From Algiphilus aromaticivorans DG1253 (GTDB lineage: Bacteria; Pseudomonadota; Gammaproteobacteria; Nevskiales; Nevskiaceae), in contig NZ_JPOG01000001.1 in the NCBI RefSeq assembly GCF_000733765.1, positions 3,606,501 to 3,670,500 on the forward strand: a stretch of DNA of 64,000 nt, in the 5' to 3' direction. Shown here piece by piece: positions 1-8,949 of the stretch (positions are counted from its first letter, which is position 1; each line of letters opens with the position of its first letter). Under the pieces are notes generated by a model that saw only the letters and a program-made list of their open reading frames with translations, did no database searches and was not told the origin of the DNA. Made by a program: the position numbers and the translations under genes.

Positions 1-550
1 TGCGGGCGAGGTCGTAGCTCAGGCCGCCGTCGATCGCCAGCGACTGGTAGTCGTATTCCTGCGAAGCGGCGAAGCCGAGATTGCCCGCCAGGCTGCTACC
101 GAGCGGCTGCTGCCACTGGCTGCTCAGCGCCACGCGGGTATCGCGGAAGGTGTCGTCCAGCGGAATCTCGCCGCTGCCGACGGTGTAGCTGCCGTTGCCG
201 GATGCACGGGTGTAGGTCTGCGGCAGGGAGGATGGCACCGCGCCGTTGGGGGAGGCGCCCGTCAGTGAATCAAAAACTAGTTTCCCGCTCAGGAAGCGGT
301 CGGTGTCGAAGTAGCGCCGGACGGCGATCACCGGCTCAATGGCTTGCACGCGATCGGTTTCGCTGTAGAAGAGCACGGCGGAATCAATTTCCCAGTCGCC
401 GGGCTGGGCAGCCTGCAACATCCCCGGTAGGCCGAGGACGAGGGCGCCGGCCGACAGGCGCGCATCCTTCCGCCTGCGGGGCGCCGGAGCGGCGCCGAGG
501 AGTCGCTCCGTGGCCGCACTCAGAGGGGCGACGATGGCGGTCCGGGTCAT
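1..550 (-). CDS. DUF3570 outer-membrane protein, C-terminus cut by window edge
   Basis: Reading from an ATG at 548-550 on the minus strand gives an uninterrupted frame to base 1. After a charged N-terminus and a hydrophobic segment (about residues 33-47), the protein shows the DUF3570 hallmark FDSLTGASPNGA and alternating beta-strand-like sequence, so an outer-membrane beta-barrel is likely. It follows the DUF4266 gene by 8 bp and is the third gene of a TlpA/DUF4266/DUF3570 operon. Function is unknown. In other genomes this trio often sits beside an ApbE flavin transferase (from memory), which would lie beyond the left edge. Confidence 0.8.
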   Translation of the reverse strand, partial: MTRTAIVAPLSAATERLLGAAPAPRRRKDARLSAGALVLGLPGMLQAAQPGDWEIDSAVLFYSETDRVQAIEPVIAVRRYFDTDRFLSGKLVFDSLTGASPNGAVPSSLPQTYTRASGNGSYTVGSGEIPLDDTFRDTRVALSSQWQQPLGSSLAGNLGFAASQEYDYQSLAIDGGLSYDLAR

Positions 551-558
551 GGCGCGAT

Positions 559-786
559 CTAGTTGCATCCGCAGCCCCCACCGCCGAAACCGCGGCCGCC
601 GCTGGCGGATTCCTTGGAGAAGTAGATGTGCTCGTCCAGCGCCGTGGTCACGGCGTCGGCATCCAGCGCCATCTCCGGGCGTGCGAGCTGGTCGCGCTCC
701 CAGGGCGCCACGTTCGCGCAGCCATGGAGCGCCATTGCGGCGAGCAAGACGGCAAGAGAAGCTAAGGGCGTCGCGAAACTATTCAT
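559..786 (-). CDS. DUF4266 small lipoprotein with glycine/cysteine tail
   Basis: 75 residues. The N-terminal signal peptide ends in a lipobox (ALHGC), so the mature protein is probably a lipid-anchored periplasmic peptide. The family pattern is visible: WERDQLARPEM, then YFSKE, then a glycine-rich end finishing GGGCGCN. The closely spaced cysteines at the extreme C-terminus suggest metal binding or a thiol target for the adjacent thioredoxin-like protein; that is inference. Its start overlaps the end of the TlpA-like gene by 8 bp, which indicates translational coupling. Confidence 0.85.
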   Translation of the reverse strand: MNSFATPLASLAVLLAAMALHGCANVAPWERDQLARPEMALDADAVTTALDEHIYFSKESASGGRGFGGGGCGCN

Positions 787-1339
787 TGGGGGCGGCCTCC
801 GGCCGGGAACCTGGGCCCGCGCGCTGCGCGAGGGCCTCGGCGATGCGTGCCTCCAGGGCGTCGGCATCCGCTGCGCGGAAGCCTTCGTGGCGCAGAAGAA
901 TCTCGCCCCCGGGTGTCAGCAGGAAGCTGCTGGGCATCGCGGCGATGTCGTAGGTGGCGGCGAGCTGGCCTTCAGGATCACGCACGATGTCGAAATCGGG
1001 GCGGGCCTGATTGAGGAAGCGCTCCGCCGCGACCGGGTCCCGGTCGACGTTGATCGCGATCACGCGCAATCCCCGCGAGCCGTATCGCTCGCTCAGCTGT
1101 TTCATCCAGGGGAAGCTGACCCGGCAGGGCGGGCACCAGGACGCCCAGAAATCGAGATAGATCAGCTCCGCGTCGACAGTTTTCAGCCGAAAATCGTCCA
1201 CGCCGATGACCTCGGCGCGCCCAGGGACCGCTGCGGCGATGGTAAGCAGTAGTCCGAGGGCGGCTAGCCGCAAGGTGGAGCGGTTGAGGAACGCGGTGGG
1301 CGCAGTGCGCGGCCGTCGGGGCGCGTCGAGAAGAGGCAT
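779..1339 (-). CDS. TlpA/ResA-like periplasmic thioredoxin
   Basis: 186 residues: signal peptide (hydrophobic about 22-40, AXA-type end PGRA), then a thioredoxin fold with the active site WASWCPPC near residues 66-73 and the cis-proline region AAMPSSFLL. WCPPC is typical of TlpA/ResA-type reductants that keep specific periplasmic cysteines reduced. First gene of the operon with DUF4266 and DUF3570. The cysteine-rich DUF4266 peptide is its most obvious candidate substrate (inference). The promoter region is shared with the divergent LuxR-type gene. Confidence 0.88.
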   Translation of the reverse strand: MPLLDAPRRPRTAPTAFLNRSTLRLAALGLLLTIAAAVPGRAEVIGVDDFRLKTVDAELIYLDFWASWCPPCRVSFPWMKQLSERYGSRGLRVIAINVDRDPVAAERFLNQARPDFDIVRDPEGQLAATYDIAAMPSSFLLTPGGEILLRHEGFRAADADALEARIAEALAQRAGPGSRPEAAPNE

Positions 1340-1460
1340 CGGGCTGCATGGTCAAGGATGGCAAGGGATATCATCGGGGCGAAGGCCCCTCCCGGAATCC
1401 GGCATTCGACTGGTTCGGGACATATGCCGGATGCCCGTTTCCCATCTCCGCCTGCCACTC

Positions 1461-1964
1461 ATGCTTCGAAACACACGCGACTATCTGCTGCTCGGGCTGG
1501 CCGGGCTGGTCGTTTCGCTGACCGCTCTTGATGTATGGAGTGACCTTCGCGAGGGAACGCCTGTCCATCACATCTTTCACGAGGCGCTGCTCGTGGGCAC
1601 GGCTTTGGCTCTGCTGGGATGGGTGCTGAGCGATCTCGTCCGGCGGCGTCGCGAGGTCGCGAGGCTTCGCTATGAACTGGATGCCGTGCAAGAAGTCGCG
1701 CGGTTGCGTAATCCGGAGCTGCGCAAGGCGCGCGCGGAGCTCAGCGATGCCATCGACGCGCAGTTCTCGGACTGGCAACTCAGCCCCAGTGAGCGGGAGG
1801 TGGGGCGCCTATTGCTCAAGGGGCTCAGCATCAAGGAAATCGCCTCGCTGCGCGAGACGCACGAGAAGACGGTGCGCCAGCATGCGAGCGCGATCTATCG
1901 CAAGGCGGAGCTGCCCGGTCGCCATGCCTTTGCGGCTTGGTTTCTGGAGGATCTCTTGGGCTGA
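1461..1964 (+). CDS. Membrane-anchored LuxR-type (GerE) transcriptional regulator
   Basis: 167 residues from ATG 1461; an in-frame ATG at 1431 would add ten. Two hydrophobic segments (about 8-25 and 42-60) precede a charged, coiled-coil-like stretch (62-95) and a C-terminal GerE helix-turn-helix beginning LSPSEREVGRLLLKG with LSIKEIA and HASAIYRKA. No receiver or autoinducer domain is present, so the signal is presumably sensed in or at the membrane. It is divergent from the TlpA/DUF4266/DUF3570 operon with about 120 bp between starts, which makes that operon a likely target (inference). Confidence 0.8.
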   Translation: MLRNTRDYLLLGLAGLVVSLTALDVWSDLREGTPVHHIFHEALLVGTALALLGWVLSDLVRRRREVARLRYELDAVQEVARLRNPELRKARAELSDAIDAQFSDWQLSPSEREVGRLLLKGLSIKEIASLRETHEKTVRQHASAIYRKAELPGRHAFAAWFLEDLLG

Positions 1965-1976
1965 AGCCCCACTGCG

Positions 1977-2615
1977 CTATTTCTTGACCCGTACCAGCAT
2001 GGCGTCGTCCATGCCGTGCTCGGAGAGCCGCATCATCACGCTGTGCACGCGCGGCGCCTCGGCGATGGGGCCTACGCGCACGCGGTACCAACTCTGATTG
2101 TCGTTGATGGTCACGCTCTCGACGCGTGCCTCGACGCCGATCAGCGCCAGCTCGGCGCGCTGGCGCTCGGCGTCGTCGCGACTGCGGTAGGAGCCGATCT
2201 GAATGATGTAGTCGCCTTCCTCGGCCAGCGCCGGGGTCTCCTTGTCACTGCTCTCGCGCCGGTCGGGCGGTGCCTGCTTCGCGACCCGGCGATCACCCTC
2301 GATCTCCTCCTTGGGGATGACCACTTCGTAGCTGGGCAGCATCTCGTAGAAGGAGAAGCGCGCCTCCTCCTCGGGGGGCAGCTGTACGCCCTGCTTGTCG
2401 GGGGGGGGCTGCGCTGCCGGAGGCTCGGCTTTGATGACGCGCGGGTCGCGTTCGGCCGGCTGCATGATCCAGTAGCCGACCGCGCCGACCACACCGATGG
2501 CGATGCCCAGCAGCAGCCAGACCCAGCCCGGTGTGGGCGGTGGCGCCGCGTGTCGTCGTGTTGTGGGTCGGCGCTTGCTGCCGCTACTGCGCTTGGTGGC
2601 GTAGTCGCGCGCCAT
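1977..2615 (-). CDS. SPOR-domain inner-membrane protein (FtsN-like)
   Basis: 212 residues: short basic cytoplasmic N-terminus, one transmembrane helix (about 30-50, WVWLLLGIAIGVVGAVGYWI), a proline/acidic periplasmic linker, and a C-terminal SPOR domain (about 130-205; YIIQIGSYRSRDDAERQRA, YRVRVGP). SPOR domains bind denuded septal peptidoglycan, so a cell-division or envelope role is likely. It lies 2 bp downstream of argS in the priA-argS-SPOR order familiar from Gammaproteobacteria, where this slot is often annotated FtsN-like. I do not assign ftsN because the essential N-terminal FtsN motifs cannot be confirmed. Confidence 0.88.
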   Translation of the reverse strand: MARDYATKRSSGSKRRPTTRRHAAPPPTPGWVWLLLGIAIGVVGAVGYWIMQPAERDPRVIKAEPPAAQPPPDKQGVQLPPEEEARFSFYEMLPSYEVVIPKEEIEGDRRVAKQAPPDRRESSDKETPALAEEGDYIIQIGSYRSRDDAERQRAELALIGVEARVESVTINDNQSWYRVRVGPIAEAPRVHSVMMRLSEHGMDDAMLVRVKK

Positions 2616-2617
2616 GG

Positions 2618-4384
2618 CTACATCGACTCCGGCGCCGATACGCCCAGCAGACCGAGGCCGGAGGCCAGCACGCTGCGCGTGGCCGCCAGAAGCGCCAGCC
2701 GCGCGTCACGCACGGCCGTATCGTCGATCAGCACCTTGTGCGCGTTGTAGTAGCCGTGCAGCGCGTCGGCCAGATCGCGCAGATAGAAGGCCAGCATGTG
2801 CGGCGCGCGCTGCTCGGCCGCCACGGCGAGCATCTCCGGGAAGCGCGCCAGTTGCCGCAGCAGGGCCAACTCGTGCTTCTCGGTCAGCGGCGCCAGCAGC
2901 TCGGCCGTTGCGGACGCCGGAACGACGACGCCCCTGTCGCGGGCCTGCGCGAAGACCGAGCAGATGCGCGCGTGCGCGTACTGCACGTAGTAGACCGGGT
3001 TGTCGTTGGAGCGGCTGGTGGCCAGCTCCATGTCGAACTCCAGGTGCTGGTCGTGCGAGCGGAACAGATACGAGAAGCGCGTGGCGTCGGCGCCCACTTC
3101 CTCGATCAGGTCGGCCAGCGTCACGAAATTGCCGCTGCGCTTGCCCATGCGCCCGGAGGACAGCGACACGAACTGGATGAGGGTGACCTCGAGCGCGTCC
3201 TGTCGCCCGGCGAGCGCCTGCATGGCCGCGCGCACGCGGTTGATGTAGCCGTGGTGGTCAGCGCCCCAGACGTCGATGAGCTTGTCGAAGCCGCGCTCCA
3301 GCTTGTCCTCGTGGTAGGCGAGGTCGTTGGCGAAGTAGGTGGCCGCGCCGTCGCTCTTGTAGAGCACGCGGTCCTTCTCGTCACCCAGCGCGCTGCTGGC
3401 CAGCCAGGTGGCGCCCTCCGATTCGTAGACGTGGCCGCCGTCGCGCAGCCGCTGCAGGGCCCGTGCCGGCGCGCCGGATTCGACGATGGCGCGCTCCGAG
3501 GCGAAGGCGTCGAAGGACACGGCGAAACGGCCCAGCGTCTCGCGGATGTCGGCGATCTGCGCGGCCAGCGCGAAGTCGCGCAGCTGCGCGTAGCCCTCTG
3601 CGCCGAGCAGCGCGCGGGCGCGGCCGATCAGCGCGTCGAGATACTCCTCCTGCCCCTGCTTGAGGGCTTCCTTGTCGCCCTCGGTCGGTTCCGCCGGCAG
3701 GCCCTCGTAGACCGCCGATGCTGGCTGGCGGAAGGCCTCGCCGTGGACGTCGCAGAGCGCGCGCCCGGTGGTCACGAGGTAGTCACCGGGATAGCCGCGC
3801 GCCGGCATGGTCACGGCCTCGCCGCAGGCCTCCAGATAGCGCAGCCAGGCGCTCACCGTCAGCACATCGACCTGCCGGCCGGCGTCGTTGACGTAATACT
3901 CGCGCGTCACCGACCAGCCGGCCGCGCCCAGGATGCGCGCCAGCGCGTCGCCGTAGGCGGCGTTGCGCCCGTGACCGACGTGCATCGGGCCCGTGGGGTT
4001 GGCCGATACGAATTCAATGAGAACGCGACCTCGCGCCCCTGACAGGTCGAAGCCCCATTCCGGCCCGGCTTCCAGGATGGCGCGTGCGGTGTCCTGCCAG
4101 GCGGCCGGGCTGAAGTGGAAGTTGATGAAGCCCGGTCCGGCGATCTCTACGCGGGCGACGCGCGGGTCCTCGGGCAGCCGTGCCACCAGCGCTTCCGCGA
4201 TGTCGCGGGGCTTGCGCTTGAGCGGTTTGGCCAGCGTCATCGCCAGATTGGTGGCGAGGTCGCCGTGCGCGGCATCGCGCGTGTTCTCGACGTGCGGCGC
4301 TTCGCTGGCGGCATCGGCGGCGCCCTCCTCGCGGAGAAGCGTCTCGCGGGCCGTGTGCAACAGGGATTGGATATCGGCTTTCAT
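2618..4384 (-). CDS. argS: Arginyl-tRNA synthetase
   Basis: 588 residues, the usual length. It charges tRNA-Arg with arginine. The class I signature is FVSANPTGPMHVGHG (HIGH variant HVGH at about 135-138); the KMSK-like loop is GRMGKRSGNF near residue 411. The N-terminal additional domain (HGDLATNLAMTLAK, GPGFINF) and C-terminal anticodon-binding helices are present. Start is ATG at 4384; the open frame continues far upstream but that part is only the shadow of priA. Transcribed after priA (85-bp gap) and immediately before the SPOR gene. Confidence 0.97.
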   Translation of the reverse strand: MKADIQSLLHTARETLLREEGAADAASEAPHVENTRDAAHGDLATNLAMTLAKPLKRKPRDIAEALVARLPEDPRVARVEIAGPGFINFHFSPAAWQDTARAILEAGPEWGFDLSGARGRVLIEFVSANPTGPMHVGHGRNAAYGDALARILGAAGWSVTREYYVNDAGRQVDVLTVSAWLRYLEACGEAVTMPARGYPGDYLVTTGRALCDVHGEAFRQPASAVYEGLPAEPTEGDKEALKQGQEEYLDALIGRARALLGAEGYAQLRDFALAAQIADIRETLGRFAVSFDAFASERAIVESGAPARALQRLRDGGHVYESEGATWLASSALGDEKDRVLYKSDGAATYFANDLAYHEDKLERGFDKLIDVWGADHHGYINRVRAAMQALAGRQDALEVTLIQFVSLSSGRMGKRSGNFVTLADLIEEVGADATRFSYLFRSHDQHLEFDMELATSRSNDNPVYYVQYAHARICSVFAQARDRGVVVPASATAELLAPLTEKHELALLRQLARFPEMLAVAAEQRAPHMLAFYLRDLADALHGYYNAHKVLIDDTAVRDARLALLAATRSVLASGLGLLGVSAPESM

Positions 4385-4469
4385 GCGGCTCTGGTGACGC
4401 CTGCGTCGGATACGGACAGGGCGGCGGCGGGCGCGCAAGTGTAATACGCGTACCCCTTTCGGCGCGGTC

Positions 4470-6647
4470 TCAGAGGGTGTCGGCCGGGTCGACGTCGATG
4501 CCCCAGCGCACGCGCCGGCCCAGACGGTGGCCTTCCAGCTCGGGGGCGGCGCGCGACAGCGCCCGTTGCAGTGCCGCACGCGAGGGCGCCTGCAGCCAGA
4601 GCTGCGCGCGCCAGCGGCCGGCGCGACGCAGCATGGGCGCCGGGATCGGGCCGAGCGCTTCGGCGCCGGCAGCGCGGATGATCTCGGCGGCCACCTCCAG
4701 GAACTGCGTGGCCGCGGCTTCGGCTGCGCTTTCGGCGCGCAGCAGCGCCAGCGGATGGCTGGGCGGCAGCTGGCTGGCCGCTCGCTCTTCAAGCAGGTCC
4801 TTGGCGAAGGCCTCGTAGCCGTCGTCGAGCAGGCGCTTGAGTAGTGGGTGCTCGGGCACGTGCGTCTGCAGCAGCACCTCGCCGGCGCGGTTGCCGCGGC
4901 CGGCGCGGCCGGCCACCTGCGTGACGAGCTGCGCCATGCGCTCGGTGGCGCGCAGATCCGAGGAGAACAGCGCCTGATCGACCGAGGCGATGCCCACCAG
5001 CGTGATGCCGGGAAAGTCGTGGCCCTTGGCCAGCATCTGGGTGCCGACCAGCACCTGGACTTCGCCGGCGAGCACCTCCGCGCGCAGCCGGTCCCAGGCG
5101 CCGGTGCGCTGCATGACGTCGGAGTCCGCGCGCGCGATGCGCGACTCGGGCAGCAGCTTCTGCAGCTGCTCCTCGACGCGTTCGGTGCCGAAACCGGCCG
5201 CGCGCAGTTCGGCGCTGCCGCAGCTCGGGCAGCTCGATGGCACCGGATGCACGGCACCGCAGTGGTGGCAGAGCAGCCGGTCCCGTGTCTTGTGCCAGGT
5301 CATGCGCGCGTCGCAGGCGCGGCAGCTCGCGCCCCAGCCGCAGTCGTGGCAGAGCAGCGCCGGCGCGTAGCCACGGCGGTTGACGAAGAGCAGAACCTGG
5401 CCGCCCTCGCCGACATGGCGCTGCACCGCCCGCGCCAGATCCGGCGTCATGCCGCCGCGCAGGCGCTGGCCGCGCGCGTCCAGCAGATGCAGCTTCGCGC
5501 CCGGCGCGGCCAGGGCGCGCTCGTCGAGCAGCACGCGCTGATAGCGGCCGGTGTCCGCGTTGTGCAGCGTCTCCAGCGAGGGCGTGGCGCTGCCCAGCAC
5601 CACGGGGGCCTCGACGGCGCGCGCGCGCAGCACGGCGACATCGCGCGCCGAGTAGCGGAAGCCATCCTGCTGCTTGAAGGAGACGTCGTGCTCCTCGTCG
5701 ACCGCCACACGCGCCAGTTTCCGGAAGGGCAGCCAGACGGCCGAGCGCGTGCCCACGACCAGCAGCGGCTCGCCGGCGTCGACGCGCCGCCATGCCGCCA
5801 GCCGCGCGGCGTCCGTCATGCCCGAGTGGTAGCCGATCACCGCGCCGCCCAGGCGCTCGCGCGCCCGCGCCATCAGCTGCGGCGTCAGCCCGATCTCGGG
5901 CACCAGCAGCAGCGCCTGACGGCCGGCGGCGAGGTCTGCGCGCATCTGCCGCAGATAGAGCTCGGTCTTGCCGCTGCCCGTCACGCCCTGCAGCACACTG
6001 ACGGCGAAGCCCTTATCGGGCAGTGCGTCGAGCGCGGTCTGCTGGGCGGCGGTCAGCGTTACCGCGGCCGGCGGCGCTGCTGGTTCGGGGGGCGCTTCCG
6101 TGGGCTCGGGCGGCGGCGCGATCTCGGCCAGACCGCGCTCGCGCAGACTGCGCGCCACCGAGGCCGGGGCATCTTCCAGCGGCATCGGCTGCTCGGCCAG
6201 AGCGTCCAGCAGTTCGGCCTGGCGTGGCGCGCGACGCCGGCGTTCGGGCAGTGCTTCGCGGCCGGCGTCAGTGATATAGAGCCAGCGCGCTTCGGCGGCG
6301 CTGCGCGCCGCGCCGCGACGCAGCGCGGCCGGCAGCGCTGCGGCGACGACTTCGCCGATGGGGTGCTGGTAGTAGTCGGCGGCCCAGCGCAGGCTGGTCA
6401 TCAGCTCGGCGTCGAGCAGCGGACTGTCGTCCAGCAGCTCGATCAGCGGGCGGTAGCGCGAGGCCTCCGCATCGCCCTCGATGGTGATGTCCGCCGGCGC
6501 TTCCAGGGTCAGGCCGATGGCCTCGCGGCGCCCGAAGGGTACGCGCACGCGCATGCCGGGCTGCAACGTCTCGACCAGAGCTGGCGGCACCTCGTAGTCG
6601 AAATGCCGTCGCAAGGGGCACTTGACAGCCACGGGGACGAGTTTCAC
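4470..6647 (-). CDS. priA: Primosomal replication restart helicase PriA
   Basis: 725 residues from a GTG start. A 3'-to-5' superfamily 2 helicase that reloads the replisome at stalled forks. Visible: N-terminal DNA-binding domain (beginning KLVPVAVKCPL), Walker A GVTGSGKTELYL (about 220-228), Walker B DEEHD (about 316), GSATPSLET, a zinc-binding insertion with eight cysteines between about 432 and 479 (CHDCGWGASCRAC then CHHC and CPSC), and the helicase motif QVAGRAGR. Upstream of argS. A perfect DnaA-box sequence lies 12 bp upstream of the start. Confidence 0.96.
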   Translation of the reverse strand: MKLVPVAVKCPLRRHFDYEVPPALVETLQPGMRVRVPFGRREAIGLTLEAPADITIEGDAEASRYRPLIELLDDSPLLDAELMTSLRWAADYYQHPIGEVVAAALPAALRRGAARSAAEARWLYITDAGREALPERRRRAPRQAELLDALAEQPMPLEDAPASVARSLRERGLAEIAPPPEPTEAPPEPAAPPAAVTLTAAQQTALDALPDKGFAVSVLQGVTGSGKTELYLRQMRADLAAGRQALLLVPEIGLTPQLMARARERLGGAVIGYHSGMTDAARLAAWRRVDAGEPLLVVGTRSAVWLPFRKLARVAVDEEHDVSFKQQDGFRYSARDVAVLRARAVEAPVVLGSATPSLETLHNADTGRYQRVLLDERALAAPGAKLHLLDARGQRLRGGMTPDLARAVQRHVGEGGQVLLFVNRRGYAPALLCHDCGWGASCRACDARMTWHKTRDRLLCHHCGAVHPVPSSCPSCGSAELRAAGFGTERVEEQLQKLLPESRIARADSDVMQRTGAWDRLRAEVLAGEVQVLVGTQMLAKGHDFPGITLVGIASVDQALFSSDLRATERMAQLVTQVAGRAGRGNRAGEVLLQTHVPEHPLLKRLLDDGYEAFAKDLLEERAASQLPPSHPLALLRAESAAEAAATQFLEVAAEIIRAAGAEALGPIPAPMLRRAGRWRAQLWLQAPSRAALQRALSRAAPELEGHRLGRRVRWGIDVDPADTL

Positions 6648-6659
6648 GTCTTCATAGCC

Positions 6660-6668
6660 TGTGGATAA
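6660..6668 (-). promoter_or_regulatory. Perfect DnaA-box sequence upstream of priA
   Basis: TTATCCACA on the minus strand, an exact match to the consensus DnaA box, 12-20 bp before the priA GTG. A single box can occur by chance, but its place next to a replication-restart gene makes DnaA control of priA conceivable. No further boxes or AT-rich unwinding repeats surround it, so this is not an origin. Confidence 0.4.
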
Positions 6669-6965
6669 GTCTGTGCGGAACGTGGCACTGCACCGTCATG
6701 AGGCGCTCCGCCGCGAAGGAGGGGAAATCCAAATTTTCTGACTTACCACAAATAATTCATTTCGAATCATTTATTTGCGTATTACCTACGGGGATACGCC
6801 TGCGGCGCTGCTTGCCGTTGCATGGTGGGCTGTGCTTGTGCAAAAGCCCGATAGCGTCGATCGGCGGATTGCCGGAGCCCGGCGCGGTGGCAGCGGGCTG
6901 TCCATCTTGTGTCCATCCCATTTGTGCACGTTGTGACGCCCGTTCGTCGCAGGCACCCCGTCCGG
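6669..6965. other. Intergenic region between ttcA end and priA start
   Basis: About 300 bp with no convincing gene. The part nearest priA (6725-6780) is strikingly AT-rich for this genome and contains an inverted repeat CAAATAA (6749-6755) / TTATTTG (6771-6777) around a TTC/GAA core. This is probably the priA promoter/regulatory region. The rest, toward ttcA, is ordinary GC-rich sequence. Confidence 0.4.
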
Positions 6966-7838
6966 TCAGGAGGCCGCGAACCAGTCGCGGGTTGCGCCGC
7001 CCGCCTCCAGGCCGGCGAAGTCGAAGAGCTCGCGGTCGGCGAGCTGCGAGGGCGCGACATGGCACATGGCGCGGAAGATCTGCTCGACGCGGCCGGGATC
7101 ATCGCGCTCCCATTCGGCCATCATGCGCTGCACCTGCTGGCGCTGCAGATTGTCCTGTGAGCCGCAGAGATTGCAAGGGATGATCGGGAAGCCCTTCTCC
7201 TCCGCGTAGGCGGCGATGTCCTTCTCGCGGCAATAGGCCAGCGGCCGAATGACGATGTTGCGCTCGTCGTCGGACTTCAGCTTGGGCGGCATGCCGGCCA
7301 GCCGGCCGCCGAAGAACATGTTGAGGAAGAAGGTGGCGACGATGTCGTCCTTGTGGTGCCCCAGCGCGATCTTGTTGTAGCCGTTGTCGTGCGCGAAGGT
7401 GTACAGCGCGCCGCGCCGCAGCCGCGAGCAGAGCGAGCACATCGTCTTGCCCTCGGGGATGTTGCGCTTGACCACCGAGTAGGTGTCCTGCTCGAGGATG
7501 GTGTAGGGAATGCCGCGGCCGCTCAGGTACTCGGGCAGCACGTGCGCTGGGAAGTCCGGCTGCTTCTGGTCGAGATTAAGGGCGTGCAGCTCGAAGTCGA
7601 CCGGCGCGGCCTCGCGCAGCGCCAGCAGCATGTCGAGCAGGGTGTAGCTGTCCTTGCCGCCGGACAGGCAGACCAGCACGCGGTCGCCATGCTGGATCAT
7701 GCCGTAGTCGCCGATGGCCTGGCCGGTCTGCCGGCGCAGCCGCTTGGCGCGCTTGTCGGCCTCGCGCTTGTCGCGGCGCGTGTCCCGGCCGGCCTCGGTG
7801 GCGGACGGGTGGAAGCGCAGGGGAATGTCGTCGGCCAT
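6966..7838 (-). CDS. ttcA: tRNA 2-thiocytidine(32) synthetase TtcA
   Basis: 290 residues. Thiolates C32 of certain tRNAs using ATP and an iron-sulfur cluster. The PP-loop ATPase motif is [13 protein letters not shown] (about 53-65). The two CXXC pairs that hold the Fe-S cluster are CSLC (about 132) and CNLC (about 223). LGHHKDDI is the conserved family block. Start ATG at 7836-7838; the longer frame upstream is a shadow of the DUF167 gene. DUF167 lies 28 bp upstream on the same strand. Confidence 0.96.
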   Translation of the reverse strand: MADDIPLRFHPSATEAGRDTRRDKREADKRAKRLRRQTGQAIGDYGMIQHGDRVLVCLSGGKDSYTLLDMLLALREAAPVDFELHALNLDQKQPDFPAHVLPEYLSGRGIPYTILEQDTYSVVKRNIPEGKTMCSLCSRLRRGALYTFAHDNGYNKIALGHHKDDIVATFFLNMFFGGRLAGMPPKLKSDDERNIVIRPLAYCREKDIAAYAEEKGFPIIPCNLCGSQDNLQRQQVQRMMAEWERDDPGRVEQIFRAMCHVAPSQLADRELFDFAGLEAGGATRDWFAAS

Positions 7839-7866
7839 GGCGGAATCCGGTGAAAAGCCCTTCATT

Positions 7867-8160
7867 CTAGGACACCGTGGCCTGCGACAGGGCGGCCGCC
7901 AGTCGCGTGCGCAGCGTGTCGTCGTCGATGCCTTCGACGGCGACGCGCTTGCGGGGCGCGGTGGCGCCCCGCTGCACCGACACGGCCTGCGCCGGCACAT
8001 CCAGCGCCTCGGCCAGCAGTGCACACGCCGCGCGGTTGGCGCGGCCCTTTTCGGGGGCGGCGGTCACCGACAGTTTGAGAACCGGCCCCATCCAGCCGAG
8101 CAGGCGATTCTTCGACGCCCCTGCGGCAACCTTGATTTCCAAATGTGCGGAGCGCCTCAT
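7867..8160 (-). CDS. DUF167 (YggU-like) protein
   Basis: 97 residues, full family length. Typical pattern: basic strand near the start ([12 protein letters not shown]), the core [18 protein letters not shown] and a second strand [21 protein letters not shown]167/YggU proteins are small alpha/beta proteins of unknown function. Probably cotranscribed with ttcA; divergent from the SDR gene starting at 8168, leaving only 7 bp between the two start codons. Confidence 0.9.
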   Translation of the reverse strand: MRRSAHLEIKVAAGASKNRLLGWMGPVLKLSVTAAPEKGRANRAACALLAEALDVPAQAVSVQRGATAPRKRVAVEGIDDDTLRTRLAAALSQATVS

Positions 8161-8167
8161 CTCGTCA

Positions 8168-8938
8168 ATGCTGAACGCGCTCCCGGATCAATTCAACGCC
8201 CTGGTCGTCGGTGCCAACCGCGGTATCGGGTTGGGGGTGGCTCGTGCCCTGGTCGCCGATACACGGGTCGGACAGATCTTCTGCGGCTGTCGCGCGCCCG
8301 AGGAGGCGGCGGAGCTGCACGCCCTCGCTGAGCGCGATTGTCGCGTGCGCGCGCTGCGCATGGATGTGCGCGACGAGTTCACGCTGAGTCTCGCGGTTGC
8401 TGAAATGGAGCGCTTCGGCGGGCCGCTGCACCTGGTCATCGTCGCCGCCGGCGTGCTGCACGACCCCAACGGCATGAAGCCCGAGCGACGCATCGCCGAT
8501 ATCACCCCCGAAACGGCCATGCACAGCCTGCAGGTCAATGGTCTCGGCCCCGTGCTGGTGCTCAAGCATGTCGAGCATCTGCTGCGCGGTGCGGCGGGGC
8601 CCGGCTACTTCGCGAGCATCTCGGCGCGCGTCGGCTCCATCGGCGACAACCGCATTGGCGGCTGGTACGCCTACCGCGCCGCCAAGGCCGCGCAGAACCA
8701 GTTCATCCACACCGCCGCCATTGAGCTGGCGCGCAGCCAGCCCGAGCTGTGCTGCGTCACTCTGCACCCGGGCACGGTGGATACCGAGCTTTCGAAGCCC
8801 TTCCAGCAGCGCGTGCCGGCGGCCAAGCTCTTTGACGTCGAGCGCGCCAGCCGGCAGCTGCTCGATGTACTGGGCGGTCTGACCCCGGCCGACAGCGGCG
8901 GCTTCTTCGCCTGGGACGGCAAGCCCGTGCCCTGGTAG
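8168..8938 (+). CDS. SDR family oxidoreductase (CsgA/C-factor-like)
   Basis: 256 residues. Rossmann motif VVGANRGIGLGVA (about 14-26) and catalytic YAYRAAK (Tyr-X3-Lys). The middle contains an AAGVLHD motif in place of NNAG, as in the C-factor/YciK-like subgroup. Substrate unknown. Start ATG at 8168 chosen because it gives the usual short lead to the nucleotide-binding loop. Followed 11 bp later by the deacetylase gene, likely one operon. Confidence 0.88.
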   Translation: MLNALPDQFNALVVGANRGIGLGVARALVADTRVGQIFCGCRAPEEAAELHALAERDCRVRALRMDVRDEFTLSLAVAEMERFGGPLHLVIVAAGVLHDPNGMKPERRIADITPETAMHSLQVNGLGPVLVLKHVEHLLRGAAGPGYFASISARVGSIGDNRIGGWYAYRAAKAAQNQFIHTAAIELARSQPELCCVTLHPGTVDTELSKPFQQRVPAAKLFDVERASRQLLDVLGGLTPADSGGFFAWDGKPVPW

Positions 8939-8949
8939 CTTGCCTCGGC

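Noticed and set aside
4385-5257. Open frame extending argS upstream to 5257 on the minus strand
   Set aside because: It is a compositional shadow inside priA; ArgS similarity begins exactly at ATG 4384.
6698-7183. Open frame on the plus strand over the priA-ttcA spacer
   Set aside because: Low-complexity Arg/Ala-rich translation; it is antisense to ttcA for part of its length.
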